Assembly (NCBI GenBank): GCA_029948255.1
Contig: JALIZF010001826.1
Location: 620,001 to 684,000 of the forward strand
Source of the DNA: Telmatactis stephensoni
Taxonomy: Eukaryota; Cnidaria; Anthozoa; Actiniaria; Isophelliidae
Length of the DNA stretch: 64,000 nt
Reading direction: 5' to 3'
Below are positions 23,824 through 34,033 of this stretch, one piece after another; the stretch's first letter is position 1, and every line of letters begins with the position of its first letter. The notes beneath the pieces were generated by a model. It searched no databases and was not told the DNA's origin. It worked only from the letters and a program-made list of their open reading frames with translations. The translations under genes were made by a program, and so were the position numbers.

Positions 23824-24839
23824 TCATTCATAGTCATTATTGAATGATGCCTCCTCACTGGAGTCGTCTTTACACAAGTCTGGACGTCGTTCGCAGAGGA
23901 ACTAGAAAAAATGAGAAGAAGAAAGTTATACATCTATTTCAAAGGAGATTGTCGGAATAACAATGGCAATAGCAAACGTTTTCTTAGATAGGTGATTACA
24001 ACTTATAGCCTGTTTGATCATGGCAGAGTTAATAGTCTCCTCTATTAATTCTGGTCATTTTTTTTCTGTAAACGGGGCTGATATATTCGACTGTTGTCCG
24101 TCTTTAGTAAAAAGAAAAAACTACTCTCTCCTACTAACTGCTGCAAGCTGCAACATACATACATACAAAACCCACTAAAAACCAAACTAAACAAAACAAA
24201 ACTAAAGCCATCACCACAGAATGTTTTTTAAATCTCTTCATTTTGAGAAATTTAGTTCCCTAAATTCCCTTCTTTCCATCATTAGGATTAACGTGTGTCA
24301 AATGTCTTCATGATGGTATAGTGATACATCTTCGTGCTTGCATCGAGCATTAACATTATCAAGCAAATTGCAGGAATGTCAGAGAATATAATGGGCTGGA
24401 AAAAATACAATCCCGTGTACTGCATCAATAAAAATGTTTTGTGTTAAAATTTAGTACAAATGTTTCCTCAATATCCTGCGTTTTGAAAAGACAACAGACA
24501 TGCAGCATTCATTAAGTAGTTTAATTGCCATCAATTTGACTTCCTCATATCTATATTGGCACTGAAAATCGATTGAAGAAACGGCAAAATAACCAAATTT
24601 AAGAGTGAATGAATGGAGAGTTTTTGATTGACTTGCTGAGTGAAAGCCGGAAGGCACTCGGCAATTTTACCTACTTCGAACCAGCGCTTTCCGCTACTCG
24701 TAATTCCGAATGCGTAGGGTCCACAAGCTTTGCCAGGCACGCATTTGTCATCCTCCTTTCTAACTATGACTGCAGCATCGCTCATCATCAACAATGCAAC
24801 TAAAGCCAGCAAACAGCAGCACATTGCTTTGGTTTCCAT
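23824..24839 (-). CDS. Secreted peptide precursor, paralogue 3 (80 residues, two exons)
   Basis: Exon 1 CDS 24675-24839, exon 2 CDS 23824-23901, phase 0 (TTCGAA|gtaggt, ctag|TTC). Signal core CCCLLALVALLMM. The spacer here is different from copies 1 and 2: it is acidic and contains a Cys pair (DKCVPGKACGP, C-x5-C), then ends SSGKR, a potential amidation and cleavage site. The C-terminal segment WFE-FLCERRPDLCKDD is conserved, ending FNNDYE. An alternative donor one codon later (GTAG|gtaaaa) would break the frame with exon 2. The proximal promoter has lost both the clean TATA (TTAAAAAGG) and the octamer. Confidence 0.8.
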
Positions 24840-25446
24840 TTCCACTTTTACACTTAACAAACTTAAAGTTGCACTGGTGAACAGAACTAGAGGTTGCTTT
24901 GTTCTTCCAAGTGACCCTTTTTAACCTGTATTTATTTGCTTTGTGCCTGGTGTTTATCATGAATTTGAAATGGTACTTCCTACAATTTAATAATTACAAG
25001 TTATCCTGTTAAGTGAATGTTATAGCTAACGTGAGACGGGAAGTCTGTTACAGGTGTTTCTAGCTATCAACACTTCACCTGATCACTACACTGTATTTAA
25101 TCATTGTAGTTCATTTATTTCTAGATTAGTCGTTCCTGATAAATGCTTGAGAAGTCTATTGTCTTGATTGCCTTTCAACCATGAACTCCATCCCAGGATA
25201 TCATACTGGATAATCGTCAGCAATATTTTTGGTTACGTCTGGCAGATTTGTAGCGAGGCCAATAACCAATTGGCTGATCTGTTATGAAATTAAGGTCAAC
25301 GTGTGCAACTTGTGTCATCAGCAGTTACACACAATTACTAGCCTGATGAGTAAAGGGTTCGCTCATTATAAATTAAAGAGTATTTATCGGAAGTCACTAA
25401 TTGTAGCTTATTTATAGATATTAATTTTAAAAGTGTTAGGGCGACT

Positions 25447-26464
25447 CCGGGGGGGGGGGGGGGGGGGGAGGCACTTGCATATATTTACTATACGGGGACG
25501 TGCCGCCCGTCAGGGTCGTGATTCTAGCTCCTGCGGTCTTAGACAGGGTATAGATTTTACGATAAATTGTCTTAAACAGGGTCAATTTTTTTCAAATAGT
25601 GTAATATTCGAGGCCAACTTTTTTTCCTGTTTGACAATACTTGATTATTCTGCAGTTTCTTGCACGAGTTATGACTATAATTCCCCTATAATTTCACTGG
25701 AGTCCAGACTAGATAACACGTGGACAACGTATGACATATGACACCTATACGTTTATAAATACTACACAGCGTTTAATGAATAACAAAGAAAAGCAATTCG
25801 GAAGGCATCACACGGCTAGTCGTGGAGCCAGAGAGGACTAATGAAAGCAACGTCCGAAGGTCCACAAGAAGGAGAACTGTCATTTTGTACAATGATTAAT
25901 TAATTTAGGGTATTTGTTCCAGTTCAAAATTCTATTTCTAACCAGACAAGAGCTTTAGCTTTCTACAATCATATATAAGTCTTGCTCTAGACAACGAGTA
26001 AGAATGTTTTTTATTACATAGAAAATTTTGTTCCAGTTTTGATACTTTCTAATCTTGTTACGTTGTAAACAGTAGAAGCATTTATGATGGCAGCTTTCCA
26101 AAGCACTTACGGTGACGAAGGTATTGCTTGATGTTAGCATACTAGCGACGTAATTAAAAAATTAATGGACTAAAACCGCCTATTCTTTTTTTAATGTACA
26201 ATTTTCCTCACAGTCTTAAATAGCCCGCTGGGGGCTCGGATTTTTTTCCGAGCATTTTTTCAATTCTACACAAGTTTCTATATTTCATTTCTGGGTGGTT
26301 GGTTGGTTCACTAAGTCTTAAATAGGGTCCCTAAAATGCCCTCTTGTCTTATATAGGGTATCGTTTTCGAGAATTTAGGTGTCTTAAACAGGGTCAGGTT
26401 TGAGGAGGCTGGGCGGCACGTCCCCATCAGATCCGGAACAAGTGCCCCCCCCCCCCCCCCCGGG
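25447..26464. mobile_element. 1.0-kb non-autonomous hAT-like element with G-run tips and 8-bp target duplication
   Basis: GGGCGACT flanks the element on both sides (25439-25446 and 26465-26472), while unit 2 keeps the single uninterrupted site TTAGGGCGACTAGACTGG (21364-21381). The ends are long inverted repeats: CCGGGGG...GGCACTTG and GGGGACGTGCCGCCC on the left mirror GGGCGGCACGTCCCC and CAAGTGCCCC...CCGG on the right. No transposase frame inside. An 8-bp duplication is typical of hAT. Confidence 0.85.
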
Positions 26465-28803
26465 GGGCGACTAGACTGGCAAATGCGTGGCAAATGGCAA
26501 ACAAGGGAAAAGAAAAGGCCAGAGTGGCTGAATTTTCTAAACTGAGTCGACATGGTTTTTATTGATTCTCTTGCAAACCAAAAGATGTCCCTATACTATA
26601 TGGGCTTCCATTCTCACATTTACAGGCTCGCATTTCTAATCTAACTGCATGTTTCATCACGGCAACTGAACATTTCAGGAAAATGAAGCTGTACTCACGT
26701 GCAGTACTCGAGAAACGCGTTTCACGCAGCGGAACGAGGATGCAAATTTCGAGCACGCGAGAAGTATTCTCTATAGTGACTCTGTTTTGTTATGTTAATC
26801 GAGATGTTGTATCTTCAAACTAGGTCTTTCGTCTATGTTGTCGACCTTTAGGACGAAATGCCAGCGGTACATTTTCACGATAAAGACTGATGTGTACAAC
26901 GATACATTCAAAAACACCAACAAAACAACATGCACGAGGAAACTGTAATCTCTTTGTTGTTGTTTTTGTTGCTATTTACTGGTTTTATAGTGGAGACAGG
27001 TCCCACAAACAGGATGCATTAGTATACACAATATAACTAATGCTTTGGTGAAATTATCACCGCTTCGCACCCCGCAGGACCTGGTCAGGTGACACGTCAT
27101 CAGAATATCAACTGTAACGACAATTTGGTCGACATATCCAGAAAAAGCATCTTTAAATTAGTGCTTTTGCTAAGTTTGAGCCTTTTTTGGTATATTTTGG
27201 TATATCTATTATTTTTTTGAAATTGCAGGGTTTTTTTTTTAAATGTTATATGACTGACTGGCAAGCTTTACATGCCTTTCAAAATTTTTGTCTCTGGACC
27301 ATTGAATATTTTATTTTTATTTGAAACCATATAACTGAGCTGATGCCTAGCCTATTGATCAGTACACATTGAAATTTTGTTGAATCTACTCTTTTATTGT
27401 AATGTCAAGTTTTTCAAACCCGCGAGGGTTTTCAAGTTGATATCGTAGGGGATGTTTACATGGCACTAGCAGGCGAATCATCCTACCTCTATACATTTAC
27501 TGCATTCTGTATTCTGTCTGGTGTCATGTGACCAGGTCCTATTTCTTTTGAATTTATGAGAGTTTTCTCGGTGACAATTTTTTTTGGCCACAATAAATGG
27601 AAATTGTCGTTGCAATTGTACTAACAAGTTCCCGCTTCATGTCTCCTAGCTTGTGTTTGTGTGTTGTGTGTGGGTCGAGCTTCATAACGTCGTGACATCA
27701 TAAGAAAACAAACCTTAACCACTTCAACGATCTTCTAAATTGAGTTTTTAAGTGTTTAATTTCACACTTTCTTGAAATAACTATGCCAATTTTGTCATAT
27801 TAGCATACAAATTGTTTTCATCTATAAATTGCTTAACTCCCACCTGCCTATTACTAGGAACCATCTTGCTTCACAGCTATCATCTTAATTGTCATATTAG
27901 TTGATGCCGATAAAATTGTGAAGGTGACGAGCAAAATTGGAAATTGAGCTGTAAATTAAACAGTGAAATTAAAAAAAAGAGTCAAAAGGTGCAAGTTCGT
28001 CGCTGTTTGTCCCTGGCCCCTTGACGTCGATCATATAGTTTTTTTCAGTCCCTTGGAACACGACACTAAACCAAGAGAGTTAACTGCAACTCAAAACTGC
28101 CATTAATACATTTATAAACACATTGTCTAACCAAGGCTATTGTCTCCTCATTCAAAAATAATATTTAAACACTTTTGATCGTTTTTTATGTGTGTAACGC
28201 GTTGAGCATAAACTGTTTGTTTCACAACTGCCGATCACTGTCGGGTTTTCAACGGTTATATAACTTTGCAAGATTATTGCGTGCTCGTTAACCATTCTCT
28301 TTTGCTGCGTAACCTTTTCAGACTGACTTTAATGATATGTCATTTTGCTAACTTAGAGCTATAAGTTTAGCTCGCTTACATTGATATTTACAAGAATTCG
28401 GATGTTCAATTTAAACCGAGTGGCTAAGTAAAGCTACCCGGACGCGATATGATGCTCAATAGTAGATCACTATATTTATTTTTGGCAAAGAATGGAAATT
28501 TTCTGTTTGTTGTACACGTAAAATCAAGTTTTTTTCCAACGAACACTCAAGGTAGTGTTTTTTCCTACTCTCAGTCTCTGCTTATTACGGTACCACACTA
28601 TCACCAAGCAATTGCAAAAGGTTTTAATCGGGCACTAATTAGAAGACAATTCTATATAAAATTGTGTTGTAAATTGCTTTTATTGTGCATAATGTTTACT
28701 TTAAAATCCCAGATAAACTTTTATCAGCTTTTAATATTTCTCGTGTTTATATAGTGAATTTGTCTTCGCAATGTTCGCAATGCTGGAATCACATTTTTAG
28801 CTT

Positions 28804-29760
28804 TCATTCATAGTCATTATTGAATGATGTCTCCTCACTGGAGTCGTCTTTACACAAGTCTGGACGTCGTTCGCAGAGGAACTAGAAAAAATGAGAAGAA
28901 GAAAGTTATACATCTATTTTAAAAGAGATTGTCGGAATAACAATGGCAATAGCAAACGTTTTCTTAGATAGGTGATTACAACTCATAGCTTGTTTAAATA
29001 TGGCAGAGTTAATAGTCTCCTCTATTAATTCTGGTAATTTTTTTTCTGTAAACGGGGCTGATGTATTCGACTGTTGTCCGTCTTTAGTAAAAAGAAAAAA
29101 ACTACTCTCTCCTACTAACTGCTGCAAGCTGCAACATACATACATACAAAACCCACCAAAAACCAAACTAAACTAAACAAAACTAGAATTTGCGTTAAAA
29201 GCCATCATCATAGAATGTGTTTCAAATCTCTTCATGTTGATAATTTAAGTTGCCTAAATTCCCTTCTTTCTATCATTAGGATTAACGTGTGTCAAATGTC
29301 TTCATGATGGTATAGTGATACATCTTCGTGCTTGCATCGAGCATTAACATTATCAAGCAAATCGCAGTAATGTCAGAGAATATAATGGGCTGGAAAAAAT
29401 ACAATCCGGCCGTGTACTGCATCAATAAAAATGTTTTTGAACAGACATGCAGCATTTAAGTAGCACCATCAATTTGACTTCCTCATATCTATACTGGCAA
29501 TGAAAATCGATCAAAGAAACGGCAAAATAACGAAATTTAAGAGAGAGTTTTAAATTTGACTTGCCGAGTGAAATAAGGCACTCGGCAATTTTACCTACTT
29601 CGAACCAGCGCTTTCCAACGCCACCCGTAAGATCGAATGGGTCGGGCCAACATCCTTTTCCATTCACGCATTTGTCATCCCCCTTTCTGACTGCAGCATC
29701 GCTTATCATCAACAATGCAACTAAAGTCAGGAAACAGCAGCACAGTGCTTTGGTTTCCAT
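28804..29760 (-). CDS. Secreted peptide precursor, paralogue 4 (79 residues, two exons)
   Basis: Exon 1 CDS 29599-29760, exon 2 CDS 28804-28881, phase 0 (TTCGAA|gtaggt, ctag|TTC). Signal core CCCFLTLVALLMI. The spacer carries the Cys pair seen in copy 3 in altered form (DKCVNGKGCWP), then a hydrophobic run ending GGVGKR. The C-terminal segment WFE-FLCERRPDLCKDD and the terminus FNNDYE match copy 3. Copies 3 and 4 are thus sisters by spacer type, and copies 1 and 2 form the other pair. Octamer kept (29878-29885), TATA degraded (TTGAAAAGG). Confidence 0.8.
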
Positions 29761-29877
29761 TTCCGCTTTTACACTTAACAAGGCTTTAAGTTGAACTGAT
29801 GAATAGTATGAAACTAGATGTTGCTTTGTTCTTCCAGGTCATCCTTTTCAACCTGTATTTATGTACAAGCTCTCTTC

Positions 29878-29885
29878 ATTTGCAT
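29878..29885 (-). promoter_or_regulatory. POU octamer of peptide gene 4
   Basis: ATGCAAAT on the minus strand at the position equivalent to the gene 1 and 2 octamers, although the TATA-like sequence downstream is degraded. Confidence 0.45.
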
Positions 29886-30410
29886 TATGCCTGGTGTTTT
29901 ATCATTGATTTGAAATGGTTCTTCCTACAATTTAATAATTACAAGTTCATGTTAAATAAATGTTATGGCTATTGTAGAGCGGGAATTAACTCTGTTACAG
30001 GTGTTTCTAGCTATCAACACTACGCCTGATCACTACACTGTATTTAATCATTGTAGTTCATTTATTTCTAGATTACTCGTTTGTGATAAATGCTTGAGAA
30101 GTCTATTGTCTTGATTGCCTTTCAACTATAAGCTGCATGAGCATATCTTAATGGGATAATCGTTAACAGTATTTGTAGAGAGGCCAATAGTTTTGTTGTT
30201 TTGTTTTTGTTTTTGTTGTTTTTTGTTTTTGTATGTTGGAACCGAAGTTAGTAGGAGAGAGTAGTTTATTATTTTTACTAAAGACGGACAACAGTCGAAT
30301 ACATCAGCCCACCTATCAAAGGAAAAAGTTTGCTATTTCCATTGTTATTCCGACAATCTCTTTTGAAATAGATTTACTTTTATTTTATTTTATTTTTCAG
30401 GCAGATTCGT

Positions 30411-30877
30411 ACCTGTTAGTACGCTGGTACAGTTAGTACGTTAGTACTGTTAGTACGCTAGTACTGTTAGTACGCTAGTACTGTTAGTACGCTAGTACTG
30501 TTAGTACGCTAGTACTGTTAGTACGCTAGTACTGTTAGTACGTTAGTACTGTTAGTACGCTGGTACAGTTAGTACGTTAGTACTGTTAGTACGCTGGTAC
30601 AGTTAGTACGCTAGTACTGTTAGTACGCTAGTACTGTTAGTACGTTAGTACTGTTAGTACGCTGGTACAGTTAGTACGCTAGTACTGTTAGTACGCTAGT
30701 ACTGTTAGTACGCTAGTACTGTTAGTACGTTAGTACTGTTAGTACGCTGGTACAGTTAGTACGCTAGTACAGTTAGTACGCTAGTACTGTTAGTACGCTA
30801 GTACTGTTAGTACGCTAGTACTGTTAGTACGCTAGTACAGTTAGTACGTTAGTACTATTAGTACGCTAGTACAGTTA
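30411..30877. repeat. 17-bp minisatellite, forward array
   Basis: About 27 units of GTTAGTACGCTAGTACT with point variants (CGTTAG, CTGGTACAG). The unit is partly self-complementary (AGTACGCTAGTACT). More forward units follow at 31718-31804 and 32104-32130, separated by MITE insertions. Confidence 0.95.
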
Positions 30878-31717
30878 GAGTGATTTTCATTTGACCGTGA
30901 AAGAAAAATGACTATTTAGTTTGTAGTAGTTGATAAGAAACAAAAGAAAACAATATTTTTAGAGTCTACTACCAACTATTAGTTTGTCCACCGTATTTAC
31001 TCGAATAAGCGCCTCCCCCGAATAAGCGCCTCCCCCGCATAAGCGCCTCGCACCTTGTTATAGTATACTAATACCAGTACTGTTATAGTAGTCATATAAC
31101 ATTGATATTATTGATATTAAGGTAGTTCCGGAGCCTCAGATTTCATCAATGAATTTCCTTTAAAATTCTGTCATTTAAAGATCATTGCTTGGCAATTCAA
31201 AAAACGAGAAAAAAAGAGGGGGTCCCGTATTGGTTTCTGAGCTATACGATGTCGTAAAAGGTGGTATTTTCAATGATTTTCCGCGATTTTTTGCAAAATG
31301 TACGTAATCCATATGGTCTGAAGAATGCGAACAAAATATTTCCGAGAAACGCCTTGACCGTCTCAAAAGAGAGATGTGAGGTTTATCTAGCAGTTGTGAT
31401 CGTATGTATTGTTTGATGAGTTGCAAACATGCATGATTAAAAGGGCATTCTAGAATCAAATTTCTACCCAATTACGCACTCCGAAATCGTGTAACAATGT
31501 GGAAAATTTACGACAATCCAATCAATGAAGTTGTATTTATATTTTTTAAATCAAAAAAATGATACTCGAATGACTCGAGTGATTTTCATTTGACCGTGAA
31601 AGAAAAATGACTATTTAGTTTGTAGTAGCTGATAAGAAACAAAAGAAAACAATGGCTTTAGAGTCTACTACCAACTATTAATTTGTCTATTCCTTCATGG
31701 TCAAATGAAAACCACTC
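30878..31717. mobile_element. Composite MITE locus: truncated copy, 0.6-kb segment, complete copy
   Basis: The left end GAGTGATTTTCATTTGACC at 30878 follows cagtTA, and the right end CACTC at 31717 precedes TAgtacg; the minisatellite unit shows that cagTTAgtacg is the intact site. Inside are a copy truncated near 30990, then 31003-31050 (three units of CGAATAAGCGCCTCCCC-like sequence) and uncharacterised sequence to 31576, then a complete 141-bp copy at 31577-31717. It either moved as one unit or is one insertion later interrupted. Confidence 0.6.
31577..31717. mobile_element. GAGTG-type MITE (complete copy)
   Basis: 141 bp, GAGTGATTTTCATTTGACC to GGTCAAATGAAAACCACTC, with the central AACAAAAGAAAACAATGG motif. 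Confidence 0.8.
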
Positions 31718-31804
31718 TAGTACGCTAGTACAGTTAGTACGTTAGTACTGTTAGTACGCTAGTACTGTTAGTACGCTAGTACTGTTAGTACGCTAGTACT
31801 GTTA

Positions 31805-32103
31805 GAGTGGTGACACTTAATCCGTGAAACAAAATCAAATCTAATAGTCAGTGTCTAATAGTCTTAACAAAACAAAAGAAAACAATAGAAATAGTGTCTA
31901 CTAATGTCTGTTAGAGTAATACCTATTTCACGGATTAGAGTGATTTTCACCGGACTGTGAAATAGTTACTAAGCAAATAGACACTAATAGACTCAGCACC
32001 CATTGTTTTCTTTTGTTGCAATACAACTATTAGACACTATTAGACACTGACTATTAGTAATTGTTTCACAGTCCGATGAAAATCACTCTAAGTGCCATCA
32101 CTC
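31805..32103. mobile_element. GAGTG-type MITE, outer copy, interrupted in its right arm
   Basis: Ends GAGTGGTGACACTTAATCC and AAGTGCCATCACTC, flanked by TA (31803-31804 and 32104-32105) inside minisatellite units. Its right arm is split at TTA by the inner element 31938-32088. Confidence 0.85.
31938..32088. mobile_element. GAGTG-type MITE, inner copy, with TA duplication
   Basis: GAGTGATTTTCACCGGACTG to CCGATGAAAATCACTC. Removing it with one TA restores CGGATTAAGTGCC, the normal arm of the outer element, which proves the TA target duplication. Confidence 0.9.
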
Positions 32104-32552
32104 TAGTACGCTAGTACTGTTAGTACGCTATACAGTCACTTTAGTAAAAACAATTTACCATTCTTTCCAAGTAGTTCAAAGATGTTAATGCTCACCGTTC
32201 TCTCAACAGATTCGGTCCCTTATACAAGCTTTTTGAAGGCTTTCAACGTAGAACTTGAACTATCAGAAACTCCAGTAATAAAATTCTCCAAGAATCTTCA
32301 ACAAACGTATTGATTGTCTACTGAGACGATGGCTCTAAAAGAAAGCGACGGTTGGCGAACTTTTCTCAACTAGCTATTTCCGCTCTCCTCAGTTGAAGGA
32401 AAAAGCAAGGAGTAATTTTGGTGACCACGAGGTGAACGTTGCGAATTTGTATTACTTCGACTTCTAAAAATTCTGTCGAATTGTTTCCTGAAATTTTCTA
32501 GGTATGGGATAGAACAAGATGTTAACATACCTGTTGTGGTACTAGCGTACTA

Positions 32553-32693
32553 GAGTGGTTTTCATAAACCTGTGAAACAAAAGTTAATTATTAGCTAGTA
32601 ATAGCCAGATTCAAACAATAGAAAACAAAGGAATTAGAGACTAATAGTACTAAATACACTAAAATGTATTTCACGGGTTTATGAAAATCACTC
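32553..32693. mobile_element. GAGTG-type MITE
   Basis: GAGTGGTTTTCATAAACCTG to GGGTTTATGAAAATCACTC, flanked by TA; removal restores cgtacTAacagt of the reverse minisatellite. Confidence 0.85.
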
Positions 32694-32769
32694 TAACAGT
32701 ACTAACGTACTAAAAGTACTAGCGTACTAACAGTACTAGCGTACTAACAGTACTAGCGTACTAACAGTA

Positions 32770-32910
32770 GAGTACATGCACTTAATCCGTGAAACATAAA
32801 TAGTACAAAATAGTGCTAAATTATGGTAATTCCTTTGTTTCCTATTGTCTAATCAACACTATTTACTACTAATTAGTAGTGTTTGTTTCACGGATTAAGT
32901 GCATGCACTC
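32770..32910. mobile_element. GAGTA-type MITE in the minisatellite
   Basis: GAGTACATGCACTTAATCC to GGATTAAGTGCATGCACTC, flanked by TA; removal restores aacagTActagcg exactly. Confidence 0.9.
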
Positions 32911-33510
32911 TACTAGCGTACTAAAAGTACTAGCGTACGAACAGTACTAGCGTACTAACAGTACTAGCGTACTAACAGTACTAGCGTACTAACAGTACTA
33001 GCGTACTAACAGTACTAGCGTACTAACAGTACTAGCGTACTAACAGTACTAGCGTACTAACAGTACTAGCGTACTAACAGTACTAGCGTACTAACAGTAC
33101 TAGCGTACTAACAGTACTAGCGTACTAACAGTACTAGCGTACTAACAGTACTAGCGTACTAACAGTACTAGCGTACTAACAGTACTAGCGTACTAACAGT
33201 ACTAGCGTACTAACAGTACTAGCGTACTAACAGTACTAGCGTACTAACAGTACTAGCGTACTAACAGTACTAGCGTACTAACAGTACTAGCGTACTAACA
33301 GTACTAGCGTACTAACAGTACTAGCGTACTAACAGTACTAGCGTACTAACAGTACTAGCGTACTAACAGTACTAACGTACTAACAGTACTAGCGTAATAA
33401 CAGTACTAGCGTACTAACAGTACTAACGTACTAACAGTACTAGCGTACTAACAGTACTAGCGTACTAACAGTACTAACGTACTAACTGTACTAACGTACT
33501 AACGGTACTA

Positions 33511-33651
33511 GAGTGATGGCACTTAATTCGTGAAATAAAATGTAATAGTCAGTGTCTAATAGTCGAATCAAAACAAAAGAAAACAATGGAAATATTGTCT
33601 ACTAATATCTGTTAGACTAATATCTATTTCACGGATTAAGTGCCATCATTC
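33511..33651. mobile_element. GAGTG-type MITE in the minisatellite
   Basis: GAGTGATGGCACTTAATTC to GATTAAGTGCCATCATTC, flanked by TA on both sides. Confidence 0.85.
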
Positions 33652-33695
33652 TAGCGTACTATCACTACTAGCGTACTAACAGTACTATCGTACTA

Positions 33696-33836
33696 GAGTG
33701 ATTTTCATTTGACCGTGAAAGAAAAATGACTTTTTAGTTTGTAGTAGTTGATAAGAAACGAAAGAAAACAATGGTTTTAAAGTCTACTACCAACTATTAG
33801 TTTGTCTATTCGTTCACGGTCAAATGAAAACCACTC
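33696..33836. mobile_element. GAGTG-type MITE in the minisatellite
   Basis: GAGTGATTTTCATTTGACC to GGTCAAATGAAAACCACTC, flanked by TA; same subfamily as 31577-31717. Confidence 0.85.
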
Positions 33837-33884
33837 TAACAGTACTAACGTACTAACTGTACTAGCGTACTAACAGTACTGTAG

Positions 33885-34033
33885 TGATTGAACTTGACTT
33901 ATTTGTGGAGGAAAGGTTAGAGCGCAGGAAACAAAGCTTGGCAAGATTCTTGAAGACAGAAGTGGAAGAGCGAAAGCCTTGGTCTGCAGTACAGAAAGTA
34001 AGAAAACGCCTGGATTGGAAACTATCCGCTTAG
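33885..34033 (+). CDS. Candidate terminal exon, charged helical C-terminus (unrecognised)
   Basis: Directly after the minisatellite, an AG (33883-33884) is followed by an open frame of 48 codons to TAG at 34031-34033. It encodes ELDLFVEERLERRKQSLARF, then FLKTEVEERKPWSAVQK and a basic end RLDWKLSA. Composition and heptad-like charge pattern look like real protein, and the sequence just after the stop turns AT-rich like a 3' UTR. No upstream exon could be joined; the acceptor lacks a good pyrimidine tract because it lies in the repeat array. Could be a gene fragment. Confidence 0.35.

Larger units (their letters stand above)
13714..30180. repeat. Four-fold tandem segmental duplication, each unit with one peptide gene
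   Basis: The landmark CATACAAATTGTTTTCATCT starts units at about 13714, 18498, 22661 and 27801; each unit then carries the shared AAATTGAGCTGTA..., TGTCTCCTCATTC, TTATTACGGTACCAC, exon 2, exon 1 and upstream blocks in the same order. Unit lengths are about 4.8, 4.2, 5.1 and 2.4 kb (the last cut short near 30180). Differences are mostly discrete insertions: a Penelope-like fragment in unit 1, a 164-bp MITE in unit 2, a SINE and a hAT-like element in unit 3. Unit 1 also lacks a ~350-bp stretch found in the others (the GTTTCACAACTGCC...CTACTCTCAG part). The plus-strand frames recurring near 18091/22300 and 19163/23293/28449 are conserved only because the DNA is duplicated; they carry frameshifts between copies. 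Confidence 0.85.
32694..33882. repeat. 17-bp minisatellite, reverse array
   Basis: About 45 units of AGTACTAGCGTACTAAC, the reverse complement of the forward array, interrupted by MITEs at 32770-32910, 33511-33651 and 33696-33836. Forward and reverse arrays together form a large inverted repeat around about 32130-32550. Confidence 0.95.

Noticed and set aside
30411..33882. CRISPR-like regular array
   Set aside because: Units are contiguous 17-mers without unique spacers, in a eukaryotic setting; a minisatellite.
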